A DNA stretch of 64,000 nt from Fimbriimonas planktonicus (GTDB taxonomy: Bacteria; Armatimonadota; Fimbriimonadia; Fimbriimonadales; Fimbriimonadaceae). Below, piece by piece: positions 27,907 to 36,569 of the stretch. Position 1 is the first letter of the stretch. Every line of letters begins with the position of its first letter. Below the pieces are notes generated by a model. That model ran no database searches, was not told the origin of the DNA, and saw nothing but the letters and a program-made list of their open reading frames with translations. A program made the position numbers and the translations under genes. Location of the stretch: assembly GCA_965234685.1 (NCBI GenBank), contig OZ248539.1, forward strand, positions 1,674,001-1,738,000. The letters are read 5' to 3'.

Positions 27907-28944
27907 TCAGGAGCCTTCTTCACCAAGTCGATCAACAATCGAACCTTCATCTTCCCGGTTTCTTCGCGCATGGAACTTACTCATCTGAGCCTCCTCTACA
28001 GCGTGGAAAAGTTCTTCTAGAATAATTTCTGGAGGAATTGGGCTCCTTCTGAATTTGCGCGACCGAAACATACGGTCATCGAGCATAGGCCTTAGCACTT
28101 TCTCAATTCGGACCGGATGATTGATGGCGTACTGGATCAGAGGCACTATCCAAGCTAGTCCCACCTCTGAAGCTATTCCAAGAAGCAACATAGCTCGGGC
28201 TTCGGGCCGTATGTCACTTCCACGAGATTTCATGACTACATGAAATACATATTCTATTTCAATGAGTCGGGCTTCATCTACTTCGTCAGCTGAAATAAAT
28301 GTCCGGGCTTGGACCAACGTTTTCATTTCCTCAAGCGCTCTAAAGAATGCTTCGGACTCCGGATTGATCTTTACTGGGGTCGATTCTTGCTGCCGGAAAT
28401 GGCCAGCGACAGCAACCAGAAAGTTATCGATCTGTCCTAAGACCATCTCTTCTCGTGGACGGCAGTTTGTTCCCTCGAACAATTGGGTACACAGTTTCAG
28501 TAGGGAGTCTGGATCACTACCAGAGTTCTGAAACGCGAGGAAGGGACCAACATAGGCATCCTCGCCTGTCGTCTGAAGTCTCAAGCCAAAGACACGCACG
28601 CCTTCAATAGCCCGTCCAAAGCCAGCTTCAAACAGAATCCATGGACGTCCGATACTTGCTGGAGTAACGAGCGCGACCACATTTCCCGATTCACGGATTC
28701 GTTCCTCGATCCAGGTGAACCAATCAGCGCCATATGGAATGCCTGCCCCTTGGTTTTTAGAGGATGAGGAGTATGTCGGGATCATTCCGGCTGACACATC
28801 ATGAATTAAATTGCAAAACGCTTGAGCGATAGGTGCGTCCTCCGACGCATGACTGATAAAAACGCCCTTGGAAGAATCTGGAGTGGCAGCCGATTGTCCG
28901 CTCCCAATTCCCCCTCCACCAAACCCACCACCTGCAGTCGTCAT
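27907..28944 (-). CDS. TIR-domain protein (possible NADase effector)
   Basis: The 345-residue protein has a TIR_2-type domain at about residues 26-120. KGVFISHASEDAPIAQAF is the first strand and helix, and RPWILFEAG holds the conserved Glu106 that is catalytic in NAD-cleaving TIR proteins. A glycine-rich N-terminus precedes the domain, and a helical region of about 200 residues without a recognised family follows. I chose the ATG at 28944, preceded by GGAG, over an in-frame ATG at 29001 without one. TIR proteins of this shape are often anti-phage effectors or sensors; here the role is inferred from the domain and the accessory setting only. Confidence 0.8.
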   Translation of the reverse strand: MTTAGGGFGGGGIGSGQSAATPDSSKGVFISHASEDAPIAQAFCNLIHDVSAGMIPTYSSSSKNQGAGIPYGADWFTWIEERIRESGNVVALVTPASIGRPWILFEAGFGRAIEGVRVFGLRLQTTGEDAYVGPFLAFQNSGSDPDSLLKLCTQLFEGTNCRPREEMVLGQIDNFLVAVAGHFRQQESTPVKINPESEAFFRALEEMKTLVQARTFISADEVDEARLIEIEYVFHVVMKSRGSDIRPEARAMLLLGIASEVGLAWIVPLIQYAINHPVRIEKVLRPMLDDRMFRSRKFRRSPIPPEIILEELFHAVEEAQMSKFHARRNREDEGSIVDRLGEEGS

Positions 28945-29802
28945 AACATTACATTCTCCACCGGTCACTTCCGAGCTGTTCGAAGCCTTTCTGAAGCGCA
29001 TTCATGATGCCAATCAATGGCAAACGGATTCTTGCCCTTGCGGCAAGATTGCTTACACTGGACAAAGCAAGCATAGCACGGCACCGGATGAGTTATGTCG
29101 TTGACGGTGCCTGGTTCTCGTTCCAATGATCGTGGGGTGCGTTCATTCTTCCGTCTCCATCTAGAAGCGCCAAGGTTCCCACGAAAGATTCGGCGGATAC
29201 TGAAAATAACTAAAATCGAATCTGCAGCAGTCACCGCCTAGACCCAATCCTAGGTCGCAGAACTTCGCCTTCCGGCGGGTTGAGAGTAGGCATAATGCGA
29301 CAATGGTAGCGATGCTCGCCTGCTTCACCCGGAAATGTCTCCTGCTAAAGGCAGCCTCAAATTTTTAGGCATTCGAAGTGCTGCGGGAGCACGAATGGCT
29401 GTTCCTCACCCACGGAAAACCCAGCCGCATCGTGAGCAATAACAGGACGGAGTTTCGGGCCCTGACACTCCCAGCCGGTATCGAAGATGGTTTCACACAG
29501 TGCGGCAAGCCCTGGCAAAAGGGCCAAGTTTAAGGCATCTTCGAAGAACTCTGAGACAAAATCCGTCGGGCAGAAATCAACACTGGCCGTCCACGGCCTC
29601 AAAGTTCTCTCTCCCCGACTTCTGGTACCAGTACAAAAAACACAGAACCCACCCGAAGTCCAGAGCTGAAAAGTCCAAGGGCCTTCAGAGCCGGTCTCAC
29701 GACCAACCCAGAAACGGAACTCTCACACTGTAAGTTGGTCAAGAAATGGGGACTAATCAGATTTGAGCCAGATTCTCAGTGCATCGCCTGAAATCAGAGA
29801 AT
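28945..29802. other. Long intergenic region with one doubtful small frame
   Basis: About 860 bp separate the TIR gene from the next operon. The only protein-like frame is 29357-29602 on the minus strand (81 residues from a TTG start). It reads like coding sequence and continues open upstream without a start, so it may be the remnant of a lost gene. No RNA gene, terminator or repeat is clear. Confidence 0.4.
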
Positions 29803-30309
29803 TCACTTTTCCCGAGTTGGAAAGACTCGTTTCTTTCTCAAACGGACTTTAATTTCAATTCCGTGAATCAAGTCAGCGAGCTCTTTACTGGACAACTTTT
29901 TATACGTTTCAACAATTAAATATGCTTTTAGCTTTCGTGTTTTTGCATCTTCACTTCTAATTCGCAAATGTTGGCTCCACGTAAAGACAGCCACCATGGA
30001 CGCACCAAGCCATTGCGACCAAGCAAACATACAGACAACAAGGGCGATCACCAGATACAAATACAAAGCGGCAATTAGAAGAGTATCTAATCTCTCCTGG
30101 CTCTTGATCTCCGTAAGAACCAGGCCGGCAGAATCCAGCAGATTTGTCTGGGTAACTTCTAGTGTGTCGTTGGTCAGCGCGCTTCCAGCTTTGTCCAACT
30201 CCGCTCCAGTATCTGTTTTTATCTTCGGTAAACCGCCGGTCGCATCTCCGCTACCGTATCTTTTCACAAAATCATCTAGAACAAGATCAAACTTATCAGA
30301 ATTTGTCAT
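29803..30309 (-). CDS. Two-TM membrane protein, unknown (third gene of the accessory operon)
   Basis: The 168-residue protein has a soluble N-terminal half (Asp/Thr-rich, probably helical), two closely spaced membrane segments at about 76-97 and 99-111, and a strongly basic C-terminal helix ending in KVRLRKKRVFPTREK. AAGGAGAT lies about 10 nt before the ATG. It follows the caspase/CHAT-like gene by 44 bp. No family is recognised. The layout would suit a membrane-acting partner of the operon, which is inference. Confidence 0.7.
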   Translation of the reverse strand: MTNSDKFDLVLDDFVKRYGSGDATGGLPKIKTDTGAELDKAGSALTNDTLEVTQTNLLDSAGLVLTEIKSQERLDTLLIAALYLYLVIALVVCMFAWSQWLGASMVAVFTWSQHLRIRSEDAKTRKLKAYLIVETYKKLSSKELADLIHGIEIKVRLRKKRVFPTREK

Positions 30310-30353
30310 TTAAATCCATATCTCCTTCGGGTTCACCTGAGATCTCCATTCGT

Positions 30354-30947
30354 TTACGCTGCAACCAAAACTTGCCCGACTCTTGTTAAAGCGCGGTCAT
30401 AAGCCGAATCAAAACTGAGTCGATCTTTACTCATGTATTTAAGAACAAAATACAGGACCGCTATCCAAAGCGTGAAGCTTACTTCTTCATAGCAGCCCAT
30501 AACACCTGCTAAAGGTCGCTGCACCTTTACTTGTTCAACCAACTCATGTGAGCTGCATCCCATCATATAGAAAATGCCGCGGAAGTTCGGATTAATTGCG
30601 TTTATCAGGTCACAAAGAGGTACTTGCCTGTCATAAAATTCTACCATTTCTGTTCTATGGTTATAGTGGGCAATCAGCGTCAAGAAACCCATCGGATACA
30701 TAGTCGTCAACCGCTGAAGATCATTCAACTTTGCTTGTTTATATATGTTGCAATATTTGCTTGTTGCAAGATTATCTATTGCATCACTGCATGACTGGAA
30801 CGCGGTCATGGTGTTGAATATTCGGACCAGCTCTCTATTCAACGGGTTTTTGATGTGTTCGATGTATTCCGAGTCATTACTCGGGATCGCAATAAGGGTG
30901 TGTGACTGGTCCTTGCCATAACGTTCGTCCCAAACTGATCTAGTAAT
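30354..30947 (-). CDS. Putative caspase/CHAT-like protein, probable ATT start
   Basis: The 197-residue frame has a His near 94 (TLIAHYNHR) and a Cys near 131 (GIFYMMGCSSHE), separated by a DLINAI-type helix. This is the spacing and strand pattern of caspase/CHAT peptidases. The first ATG/GTG/TTG in frame is a TTG at 30842, but the 35 codons before it are open and protein-like (SHTLIAIPSNDSEYIEHIKN). An ATT at 30947 is preceded by AAAGGGG at 6-nt spacing and overlaps the end of the previous gene, so I infer translation from ATT. A frameshift fusion to that gene is the alternative. The family call is by motif only. Confidence 0.55.
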   Translation of the reverse strand: MTRSVWDERYGKDQSHTLIAIPSNDSEYIEHIKNPLNRELVRIFNTMTAFQSCSDAIDNLATSKYCNIYKQAKLNDLQRLTTMYPMGFLTLIAHYNHRTEMVEFYDRQVPLCDLINAINPNFRGIFYMMGCSSHELVEQVKVQRPLAGVMGCYEEVSFTLWIAVLYFVLKYMSKDRLSFDSAYDRALTRVGQVLVAA

Positions 30948-31692
30948 CCTGCACCCCTTTAGCGCGATGCTGCAACTGATAAACAGCGTTCTTTTCGTTC
31001 TCGAACTGCACCTTTACTTTAGGGTTACTTTTTTTCACAGCGCTTAGCACGTCGATCCATCGTCTTTCGCTTCCATCGCAAAGAGCTACGAACTTGGCAA
31101 TTGCTGACCTAACTTGCTGGTCAGCTTTCGCGAAGAAGCGAACCACGTAAGATTCAGAACTATAAACCGCCTTGAATCCTCGCCCCAGGTTGTCGCTATA
31201 CTCGCTTACTATGAAGTCATCTGGATTCACGGGCTTAATCGCTCCCGATGCGTTCAGTCGACTAAACTCTTCGAGAGAGTTAACAAAGTGCACTTTCACT
31301 TTCGCTGAGTACTGTTTTGCATATCTCTGGATGCTTTTTCTGAGCCCGCTGCTTCCGCCTAGTCTCCTAGAATCAATGCTCACAAAGATGTTTGACCGAC
31401 CATTAGCCTCCGTTGCCTTTACAATGCTTCTTACATTTTCGCGAATCGTCTGCGTCCCGCCACCTGCAGTTCCCGAGGAACGATAAGGTACTTTGGGGTT
31501 CCCACTCGGCTCAAAGAGAACAGCTTCAAAAGAACGAGTTTTGTCACTTTTTAGATTTAAAATTGTCGTCAAAAGACATGGATCGGTTCCGCAGGTTGGA
31601 CAAAGCTGCTTTGAATATGCTGTGTTTCCTAGGACAACGAGTGCAACCAGGAGCAGAGCTTGAACCCTTTTCATAATGTTGTGAGGCTTCAT
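30940..31692 (-). CDS. Secreted Cys-rich protein, unknown (first gene of the accessory operon)
   Basis: The 250-residue protein opens with a signal peptide (MKRVQALLLVALVVLGNTAYS, residues 7-27) followed by a CPTCGTDPC cluster. A 90-residue alpha/beta region with SNIFVSIDSRRLGGSSG follows, then a second lysine-rich segment. I recognise no family. It overlaps the start of the caspase/CHAT-like gene by 8 bp and has a good promoter of its own. Base composition is clearly AT-richer than the genome flanks, which suggests transfer. Confidence 0.7.
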   Translation of the reverse strand: MKPHNIMKRVQALLLVALVVLGNTAYSKQLCPTCGTDPCLLTTILNLKSDKTRSFEAVLFEPSGNPKVPYRSSGTAGGGTQTIRENVRSIVKATEANGRSNIFVSIDSRRLGGSSGLRKSIQRYAKQYSAKVKVHFVNSLEEFSRLNASGAIKPVNPDDFIVSEYSDNLGRGFKAVYSSESYVVRFFAKADQQVRSAIAKFVALCDGSERRWIDVLSAVKKSNPKVKVQFENEKNAVYQLQHRAKGVQDY

Positions 31693-31701
31693 CGTGGTGA
31701 A

Positions 31702-31730
31702 ATCTTAGCCTAAAAACTTGTTTCTGACAA
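31702..31730 (-). promoter_or_regulatory. Promoter of the accessory three-gene operon
   Basis: On the minus strand TTGTCA (31725-31730) and TAAGAT (31702-31707) are separated by 17 bp, 9 nt before the ATG of the secreted protein. The leader would be only about 3 nt. Confidence 0.6.
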
Positions 31731-31988
31731 TGCATATAAATCAAGCGATCATTGCATCAGATAGAATCGGATTCTATGTGAACTTAGCCGAGCGATAATT
31801 GTAACGGTACCGTCTTTGTTGCGCTGGCGGAATCGGTGAACTTGATCCTTTGCATGGTGTGAGTGGTACCGTTTTCCAATACATGGAGGCATCTCCTCAT
31901 TCTGAAGAGATTAAAATTCACAAATTCTTTCGAGCAAAAGACGCGGGGCTTCAGATTGGTTCAGGATTCTCTCGGCGCAAAATCTAGG

Positions 31989-32018
31989 TTGACTTTTCCC
32001 TTCTCAACAACCTATAAA
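31989..32018 (+). promoter_or_regulatory. Possible promoter before the RepA-like ATPase
   Basis: TTGACT (31989-31994) and TATAAA (32013-32018) are 18 bp apart. The -10 lies only 2 nt from the annotated ATG, so transcription would start inside the frame. Either the true start is further in or the site is fortuitous. The rest of 31731-31988 shows no gene. Confidence 0.4.
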
Positions 32019-32020
32019 GC

Positions 32021-33019
32021 ATGCCCTGCGTCCTCTCCCGAGCCGGTGAACCCAACCCCTACCAAGAGTCCCAGCCTAACTGGCTCGTCCCGAACCTGAT
32101 CCCAGCCGAAGGCATGGTCGTCCTTGCCAGCGCTCCCAAGGTCGGTAAGACTGTTTTCGCCACTGCTCTCGCCCGTGCTCTGTGCCGGGGCGAATTTTTC
32201 CTTGGCCATCAGCTCACTGCCGCACCGGTCGTCTGGTGCGCCCACGAAGAATCACCCCGCGAGCGAATGGCCCTCCACGAGGGACTAACCCCTGAAGACC
32301 CGTTCTTTGTCGGCTACAAGCGCGGAATCCCTGCCCTCGATCATTACGACTGCTTCCTCGTTCCGCCAAAGAACGACCCCGATCTCGTCCCTCAGCACTA
32401 CGTCTATCACGAAGCCATGCGGCTCGGGGCCAAGCTCATCGTCATCGACTGCCTCCACGCCGCCGTCGAACGAACCAACCTCGCCGACAACCAATCTGCC
32501 CGGCACATCATGGCAAAAATCAGCCAGTGGGGCTACATGTTCGGTTGCGCCACCCTCGTCCTGCACCACCTCACCAAAAGCGCCCACCGGGGCTACTACC
32601 CCGAGCGCTTCGCCGATTCCGCCCAAATCCTCGCCACATGCAGCACCCACCTCTTCTTCGAGAGAATCGGCACCGGGGAAAACCCGCGCCGCTACGCCAT
32701 CCACGGCCAAGGCCGCCACCCCGCCCCACCGGCCCGGGTGGAAGTCGAAAGCCGAGGCTTCTTCGACTGGCGCCTCGCCGACGAAACCACTGCCGAACGC
32801 CCGCAGACCAACACCGAACAAATCATGAACTTCCTAAAAGAAGGCCCCGCCACCGCCGGCGAAATCGCCGAAGCCCTTGGGCTGAAATACGAATCCGTCC
32901 GAGTTACCCTAAGCGTCCTCAGCCGAAAAGGAAAAACCATGCCCCTGACCTCCACCTCCCAGTCCCGCCCCTACGCCCTGGTTGAAGAAGAATTTGAACC
33001 TAAAATGGGCTGTAATTAA
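32021..33019 (+). CDS. RepA/RecA-fold AAA ATPase with C-terminal winged helix
   Basis: The 332-residue protein has a Walker A motif at 37-44 (SAPKVGKT), a Walker B near 138-145 (KLIVIDCLH) and a VLHHLTKS sensor segment. This is the pattern of RepA-type hexameric helicase/ATPases found on plasmids, phages and integrated elements. Residues about 265-325 form a winged helix (GEIAEALGLKYESVRVTLSVL). The start codon is uncertain because no ribosome-binding site is visible. It stands at the edge of the accessory region, and a role in replication or regulation of a lost element is inferred. Confidence 0.75.
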   Translation: MPCVLSRAGEPNPYQESQPNWLVPNLIPAEGMVVLASAPKVGKTVFATALARALCRGEFFLGHQLTAAPVVWCAHEESPRERMALHEGLTPEDPFFVGYKRGIPALDHYDCFLVPPKNDPDLVPQHYVYHEAMRLGAKLIVIDCLHAAVERTNLADNQSARHIMAKISQWGYMFGCATLVLHHLTKSAHRGYYPERFADSAQILATCSTHLFFERIGTGENPRRYAIHGQGRHPAPPARVEVESRGFFDWRLADETTAERPQTNTEQIMNFLKEGPATAGEIAEALGLKYESVRVTLSVLSRKGKTMPLTSTSQSRPYALVEEEFEPKMGCN

Positions 33020-33072
33020 TTAATCCGTCTGGGGGGGAACATTAATTACACTACGCCCCCAAAGGTTCCCGG

Positions 33073-33179
33073 AGCCACTCAAGGCCATGCAAAGCCACGC
33101 AACGCGCGAAGCTCAAAGCGTCTCCGGAAAAAGCCACTCAAGGCCACAGAAGGCAATGCAAGGCGCGAAGCTCAAAGCG
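33073..33179. repeat. Imperfect direct repeat (2 x 48 bp) upstream of coaX
   Basis: Copies at 33073-33120 and 33132-33179 share AGCCACTCAAGGCCA and GCGCGAAGCTCAAAGCG, with a 59-bp period. A run of seven G and TTAATTAA-type words precede them. No gene lies in 33020-33232. Confidence 0.75.
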
Positions 33180-33232
33180 CTTGCCGTCCCACCCGGAAAG
33201 CACCCAAAAGCCCCGGAGAGCCAGAATACAAC

Positions 33233-34006
33233 GTGCCTCTCCTCGCCATCGACGTCGGAAACACCCACACTGTCTTCGGACTCTGGGACGGATCCCACTG
33301 GCTCGCAACCTGGCGAAGGACCACCAACATCCAAACCACCGAGGACGAACTCGCCTCCTGGCTCAGCGGACTGTTTCTGCTAAAGGGCATCCCCTGGAAA
33401 ATCGATGGCGCGATCTGCGCTTCCGTCGTGCCGGGAATCAATGATTCCCTCTCGAAGCTCACCCAGAAGCACCTCGACACGAAGCTTCAGTTCCTAACCA
33501 CCGGCGCCGATGTCGGCCTAACCGTCACCTACGACCCGCCGCACGCCGTCGGCTCCGACCGCATCGCGAACGCCATCGCCGCCCTCGCCCGTTTCGAGCC
33601 ACCGATCATCGTCGTCGACCTCGGCACTGCCACGACGTTCGACACCATCGATGCCAAGGGCGACTACGTCGGCGGAGCCATCCTGCCCGGAGTCCAACTC
33701 TCGGCCAATGCGCTCTTCCAAAGGGCGGCCAAGCTGCCCAGCGTCGAGTTCCGCCCGCCGACAACCGCAATCGGCCGGAACACCGTGTCCGCTCTTCAAA
33801 GCGGAATCATGCTGGGCTACGCAGGATCGATCGACCGCCTCGCGCACGAGATTCAGAAGGAGCTGGGATGCAACGCCAAGGTCATCTCCACGGGAGGACT
33901 CGGCGGCTTGTTCCTCGATCTCTGCGACTGCATCGACTCGTACGAGCCGAGTCTAACCCTCGACGGTCTGGTGCTCGCCTTCGAGCGATTAAAAACGCGC
34001 GTCTGA
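33233..34006 (+). CDS. coaX: Type III pantothenate kinase
   Basis: CoaX phosphorylates pantothenate, the first step of coenzyme A synthesis. The 257-residue protein has the ASKHA-fold P-loop LLAIDVGNTHTVFGLWDG with the catalytic-region Asp, GSDRIANAIAA near 104-114, VVDLGTATTFD near 126-136 and GGAILPGVQLS. The start is GTG at 33233. It ends 18 bp into the opposite-strand pseudo-caspase gene, with no room for a shared terminator. birA, its frequent neighbour, is absent here. Confidence 0.95.
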   Translation: MPLLAIDVGNTHTVFGLWDGSHWLATWRRTTNIQTTEDELASWLSGLFLLKGIPWKIDGAICASVVPGINDSLSKLTQKHLDTKLQFLTTGADVGLTVTYDPPHAVGSDRIANAIAALARFEPPIIVVDLGTATTFDTIDAKGDYVGGAILPGVQLSANALFQRAAKLPSVEFRPPTTAIGRNTVSALQSGIMLGYAGSIDRLAHEIQKELGCNAKVISTGGLGGLFLDLCDCIDSYEPSLTLDGLVLAFERLKTRV

Positions 34007-35353
34007 ACCCAAAAGGTTCAACTCAGGCAACGTCGGAGCCTGCACGGCGCTTCCGCCCGTCGTGCCATTCTCGCCCCGACGAGCTCGGTAGAACACCTTC
34101 CAGCCGAATTCGATAATCGGAATCTGGTTAGTTCGAAACTCGCGCAGAACGGCAACGAACGCGTCGGTATAAACCCCGACCGGCTTGCCATTGCGAACTA
34201 GGCTATAAACCGATCCACCGGCAAAAGTCGCCTGGCATTGCGAATAAGCTCCGGCCGTCGGCAACTCATAGCCGAACACCCGAGTTGGCGTTCGCTCCGG
34301 GCGATTCGCTTGGAAGAAGCCAAAAACGATCGCTTCTCGCGCCGCAAAGGCTTGGTACAACTCGGCCTTCGACAGCATATGCGCTGTATCCAGCAAACCA
34401 GTAGCATCGGTCCCGGCCAAATAGTCCCGGTCGTTCACGTTCGATCCGACGCCGCTAAAGTAAATCATCACGGTAGCCTTCGCCGGTATCCGCGCCGCCA
34501 GCTCCGTCATCTTCTGCCGCATCACGTCGGCCGTGGCATTCTCAACGACCACGATGTTCTCCTTCGGGTAGCCGCCGTACATGTTGATCTCCTGAGCGAC
34601 CAACTGGGCATCGTTGACAGCAAACGGCAAGTTCAACTCGCCTAGGCCCGATTCGGAGTTGCCGATGATGAAGGCGAACTTGTTCGAAAGCGTCTGCACC
34701 CCACCGACCACCGGTGCCTGGGAAACCGTCCCCGCGTTCGGATTCACCGGCGGATTGGTTGGCGGATTCGTCGGCGGGTTTGTAGGAGGGTTCGTCGGTG
34801 GATTGGTGGGCGGATTCGTCGGAGTTGTCGCAGAGTTCCCCGTCGGGTTCACAATCGCAATCTGCTCTGGCGCGATGATCTCGGTATCTTCGCGCCAGTT
34901 CCGGTTGATCCCCTTCTGCTGAAGCTCAACCCGCTTGTCCGCCAAGCCAAGCATCGTGTAGACCTCGCCCAGCAAGAACACCGCGTTACTTCCGGCTTGT
35001 CGCTTGGTCAGCGAATTCTCAAGTTCGGCCTGCGCTTCCTTAAGAAGCGCATCTTGGGCTGCCTTCTCTTCGAGCCGAGCTGCTTGCCGAATCGCGCTGT
35101 AAGCGGCCAACAAGTTCGCCGAATACGGCGCCCCACCGCGCCAAACCCGCCGCTCGGTAATCGGTCCCGGAAACGGCGTCGGCACCGACTCATCATTCGG
35201 CCGCGTCTTCAGCGCATCCTTAAAGGCCATCCGCGCCGCCGACCAGTCGTTCGCCTTCGCCAGGGTCAAACCACGCTCGTAATTGTCCTTCCATGCTTGG
35301 GCGTGTCCAACCGTTGCCAGAATCAAAAAGCCAAGAACAGGAAGAATTCGCAT
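33989..35353 (-). CDS. Secreted TPR-like protein with an inactive caspase domain
   Basis: The 454-residue protein has a signal peptide, an N-terminal TPR-like helical part (about 22-150), a linker of repeated TNPP units (about 178-203) and a C-terminal caspase-fold domain (FAFIIGNSESGLGELNLPFAVNDAQ). The catalytic His position reads FSGVG, with Val302 replacing the His of the usual SGHG. The strand that should end in the catalytic Cys reads IVFGFFQAN. It is thus a pseudo-enzyme. It is the last gene of an operon with a PorV-like barrel and an Ig-like protein, and its stop overlaps coaX. Confidence 0.8.
   Translation of the reverse strand: MRILPVLGFLILATVGHAQAWKDNYERGLTLAKANDWSAARMAFKDALKTRPNDESVPTPFPGPITERRVWRGGAPYSANLLAAYSAIRQAARLEEKAAQDALLKEAQAELENSLTKRQAGSNAVFLLGEVYTMLGLADKRVELQQKGINRNWREDTEIIAPEQIAIVNPTGNSATTPTNPPTNPPTNPPTNPPTNPPTNPPVNPNAGTVSQAPVVGGVQTLSNKFAFIIGNSESGLGELNLPFAVNDAQLVAQEINMYGGYPKENIVVVENATADVMRQKMTELAARIPAKATVMIYFSGVGSNVNDRDYLAGTDATGLLDTAHMLSKAELYQAFAAREAIVFGFFQANRPERTPTRVFGYELPTAGAYSQCQATFAGGSVYSLVRNGKPVGVYTDAFVAVLREFRTNQIPIIEFGWKVFYRARRGENGTTGGSAVQAPTLPELNLLGSDARF
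34750..34821 (-). repeat. 12-bp tandem repeat encoding the TNPP linker
   Basis: About six 12-bp units encode consecutive Thr-Asn-Pro-Pro blocks inside the pseudo-caspase gene. Synonymous differences between units suggest the array is not very recent. Confidence 0.85.
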
Positions 35354-35355
35354 GG

Positions 35356-36525
35356 TTAAAATCGATACGTCGCCGTAATGTAAGTGTCCTGCCCACCCGA
35401 GCGAGGCCGCGCGTAGCTGAAGTCTATCGTGTACCGACCGTCACCCGGCTGATATCCGATGCCGTAAGTAAGGGTCTGGTAGCTATCGTAGCCCGTTCCG
35501 CTCGATCCAATCGTTTGGTATCCCAGCCGCAACGGCACCCGAGTTCGCCCGAAGTCGAGGTTGTACTCAAGCCCAAGGCCAAATCCGCCCTGGCTACCGC
35601 GCTCAAAGTCAGAACTGCCTTGCCCGCCGAAGAAGAACTGAGTGTTCGCTCCAACGACGAGGTAGTCATCTTTGCCCTTCCGGTATCCCTCGTACCGTAG
35701 GGCAGCTCCGAGCATCAAGCGCCCCGGAATCGTGCTGAAATTGACTCCCGATCCACCGCCACCTACCCGAATCGGGCTACGAACGCTGGCGTTGAAGCTA
35801 GCATTCGGGTTATTCGGTGGCGAGTACTGAACGCCCGCCGTTAAACCAACCCCGGAGGTTCGCGACTTGACATTCGGGAAACTAATCACCGCCGGTCCGC
35901 CGGAAATCGGATCACCGTTACCATCCACCAGCGACCCCGTCTGCCGGAAGGTCAAAGACTGGTTCGCAAAAACGATTCCATAACCGACAGCAAGATTCCC
36001 TGCCGCATTGGTCCGGCCATAGCCGATCGAAAGGAAGTCGGTTCGAACTCGCTTGGTCTCCGTAAAGTCTCGAACTCGAATTCCCGGTGCAAAAGTCAAA
36101 TCGCCCGCTGCAGAAGCCAAATCATCCACCAATCCGGTGATGCTGTAGCTAACGCCGAAGCTCCCCTTCTCACCCTTCCGAATCGCGCTGCCTGGGATGG
36201 CGTAGCCAAAGTGCACAAAACTCGTGCTCCCATTTCGCCGGGTTGCTGTACGGTTTTGTTCGTTAAAGGTCCCACCCACCGCAGTTCGGGTTGAGGGAAG
36301 ATTGCGCTGTCCAAGCTGCAACGTCGGGCGATTGACGTAGCCAAGCCCGGCCGGGTTGTAGACGGTGGAGTAAGTATCTGCCGCCGCACCGTTGAGAGCA
36401 CCGCCCGCACCTTGCGATCGGGCACCCGAGTCAAACGCGTTCAAAAGGTCCGGCACTTGTGCCGAAGCCGATCCAAACAATATAAACGTTCCAAAGAACG
36501 CGATGAACTTCCTGTTCGTCAACAA
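35356..36525 (-). CDS. Outer-membrane beta-barrel protein, PorV/FadL-like
   Basis: The 389-residue protein has a signal peptide and an early segment (GARSQGAGGALNGAAADTYS, then VYNPAGLGY) typical of the PorV / FadL / UPF0164 barrels. Alternating strands follow, and the protein ends in an aromatic residue (TYITATYRF), as outer-membrane barrels do. The start is TTG at 36525 with AAGGAGAG just upstream. In type IX secretion PorV partners a caspase-fold PorU; here a caspase-like gene follows 2 bp downstream, although it is inactive. Confidence 0.8.
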   Translation of the reverse strand: MLTNRKFIAFFGTFILFGSASAQVPDLLNAFDSGARSQGAGGALNGAAADTYSTVYNPAGLGYVNRPTLQLGQRNLPSTRTAVGGTFNEQNRTATRRNGSTSFVHFGYAIPGSAIRKGEKGSFGVSYSITGLVDDLASAAGDLTFAPGIRVRDFTETKRVRTDFLSIGYGRTNAAGNLAVGYGIVFANQSLTFRQTGSLVDGNGDPISGGPAVISFPNVKSRTSGVGLTAGVQYSPPNNPNASFNASVRSPIRVGGGGSGVNFSTIPGRLMLGAALRYEGYRKGKDDYLVVGANTQFFFGGQGSSDFERGSQGGFGLGLEYNLDFGRTRVPLRLGYQTIGSSGTGYDSYQTLTYGIGYQPGDGRYTIDFSYARPRSGGQDTYITATYRF

Positions 36526-36569
36526 TCTCTCCTTGATTCCGGACGACGCGCGAACGTCGAACGGCGCGA

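Noticed and set aside
29357..29602. 81-codon frame from TTG
   Set aside because: It could be a real remnant but has no start signal, partner or family, so it is described only as a feature of the gap.
30354..31692. A single gene broken by a frameshift
   Set aside because: The downstream frame has its own Shine-Dalgarno and a plausible ATT start, and the upstream protein ends at a normal stop; kept as an alternative only.
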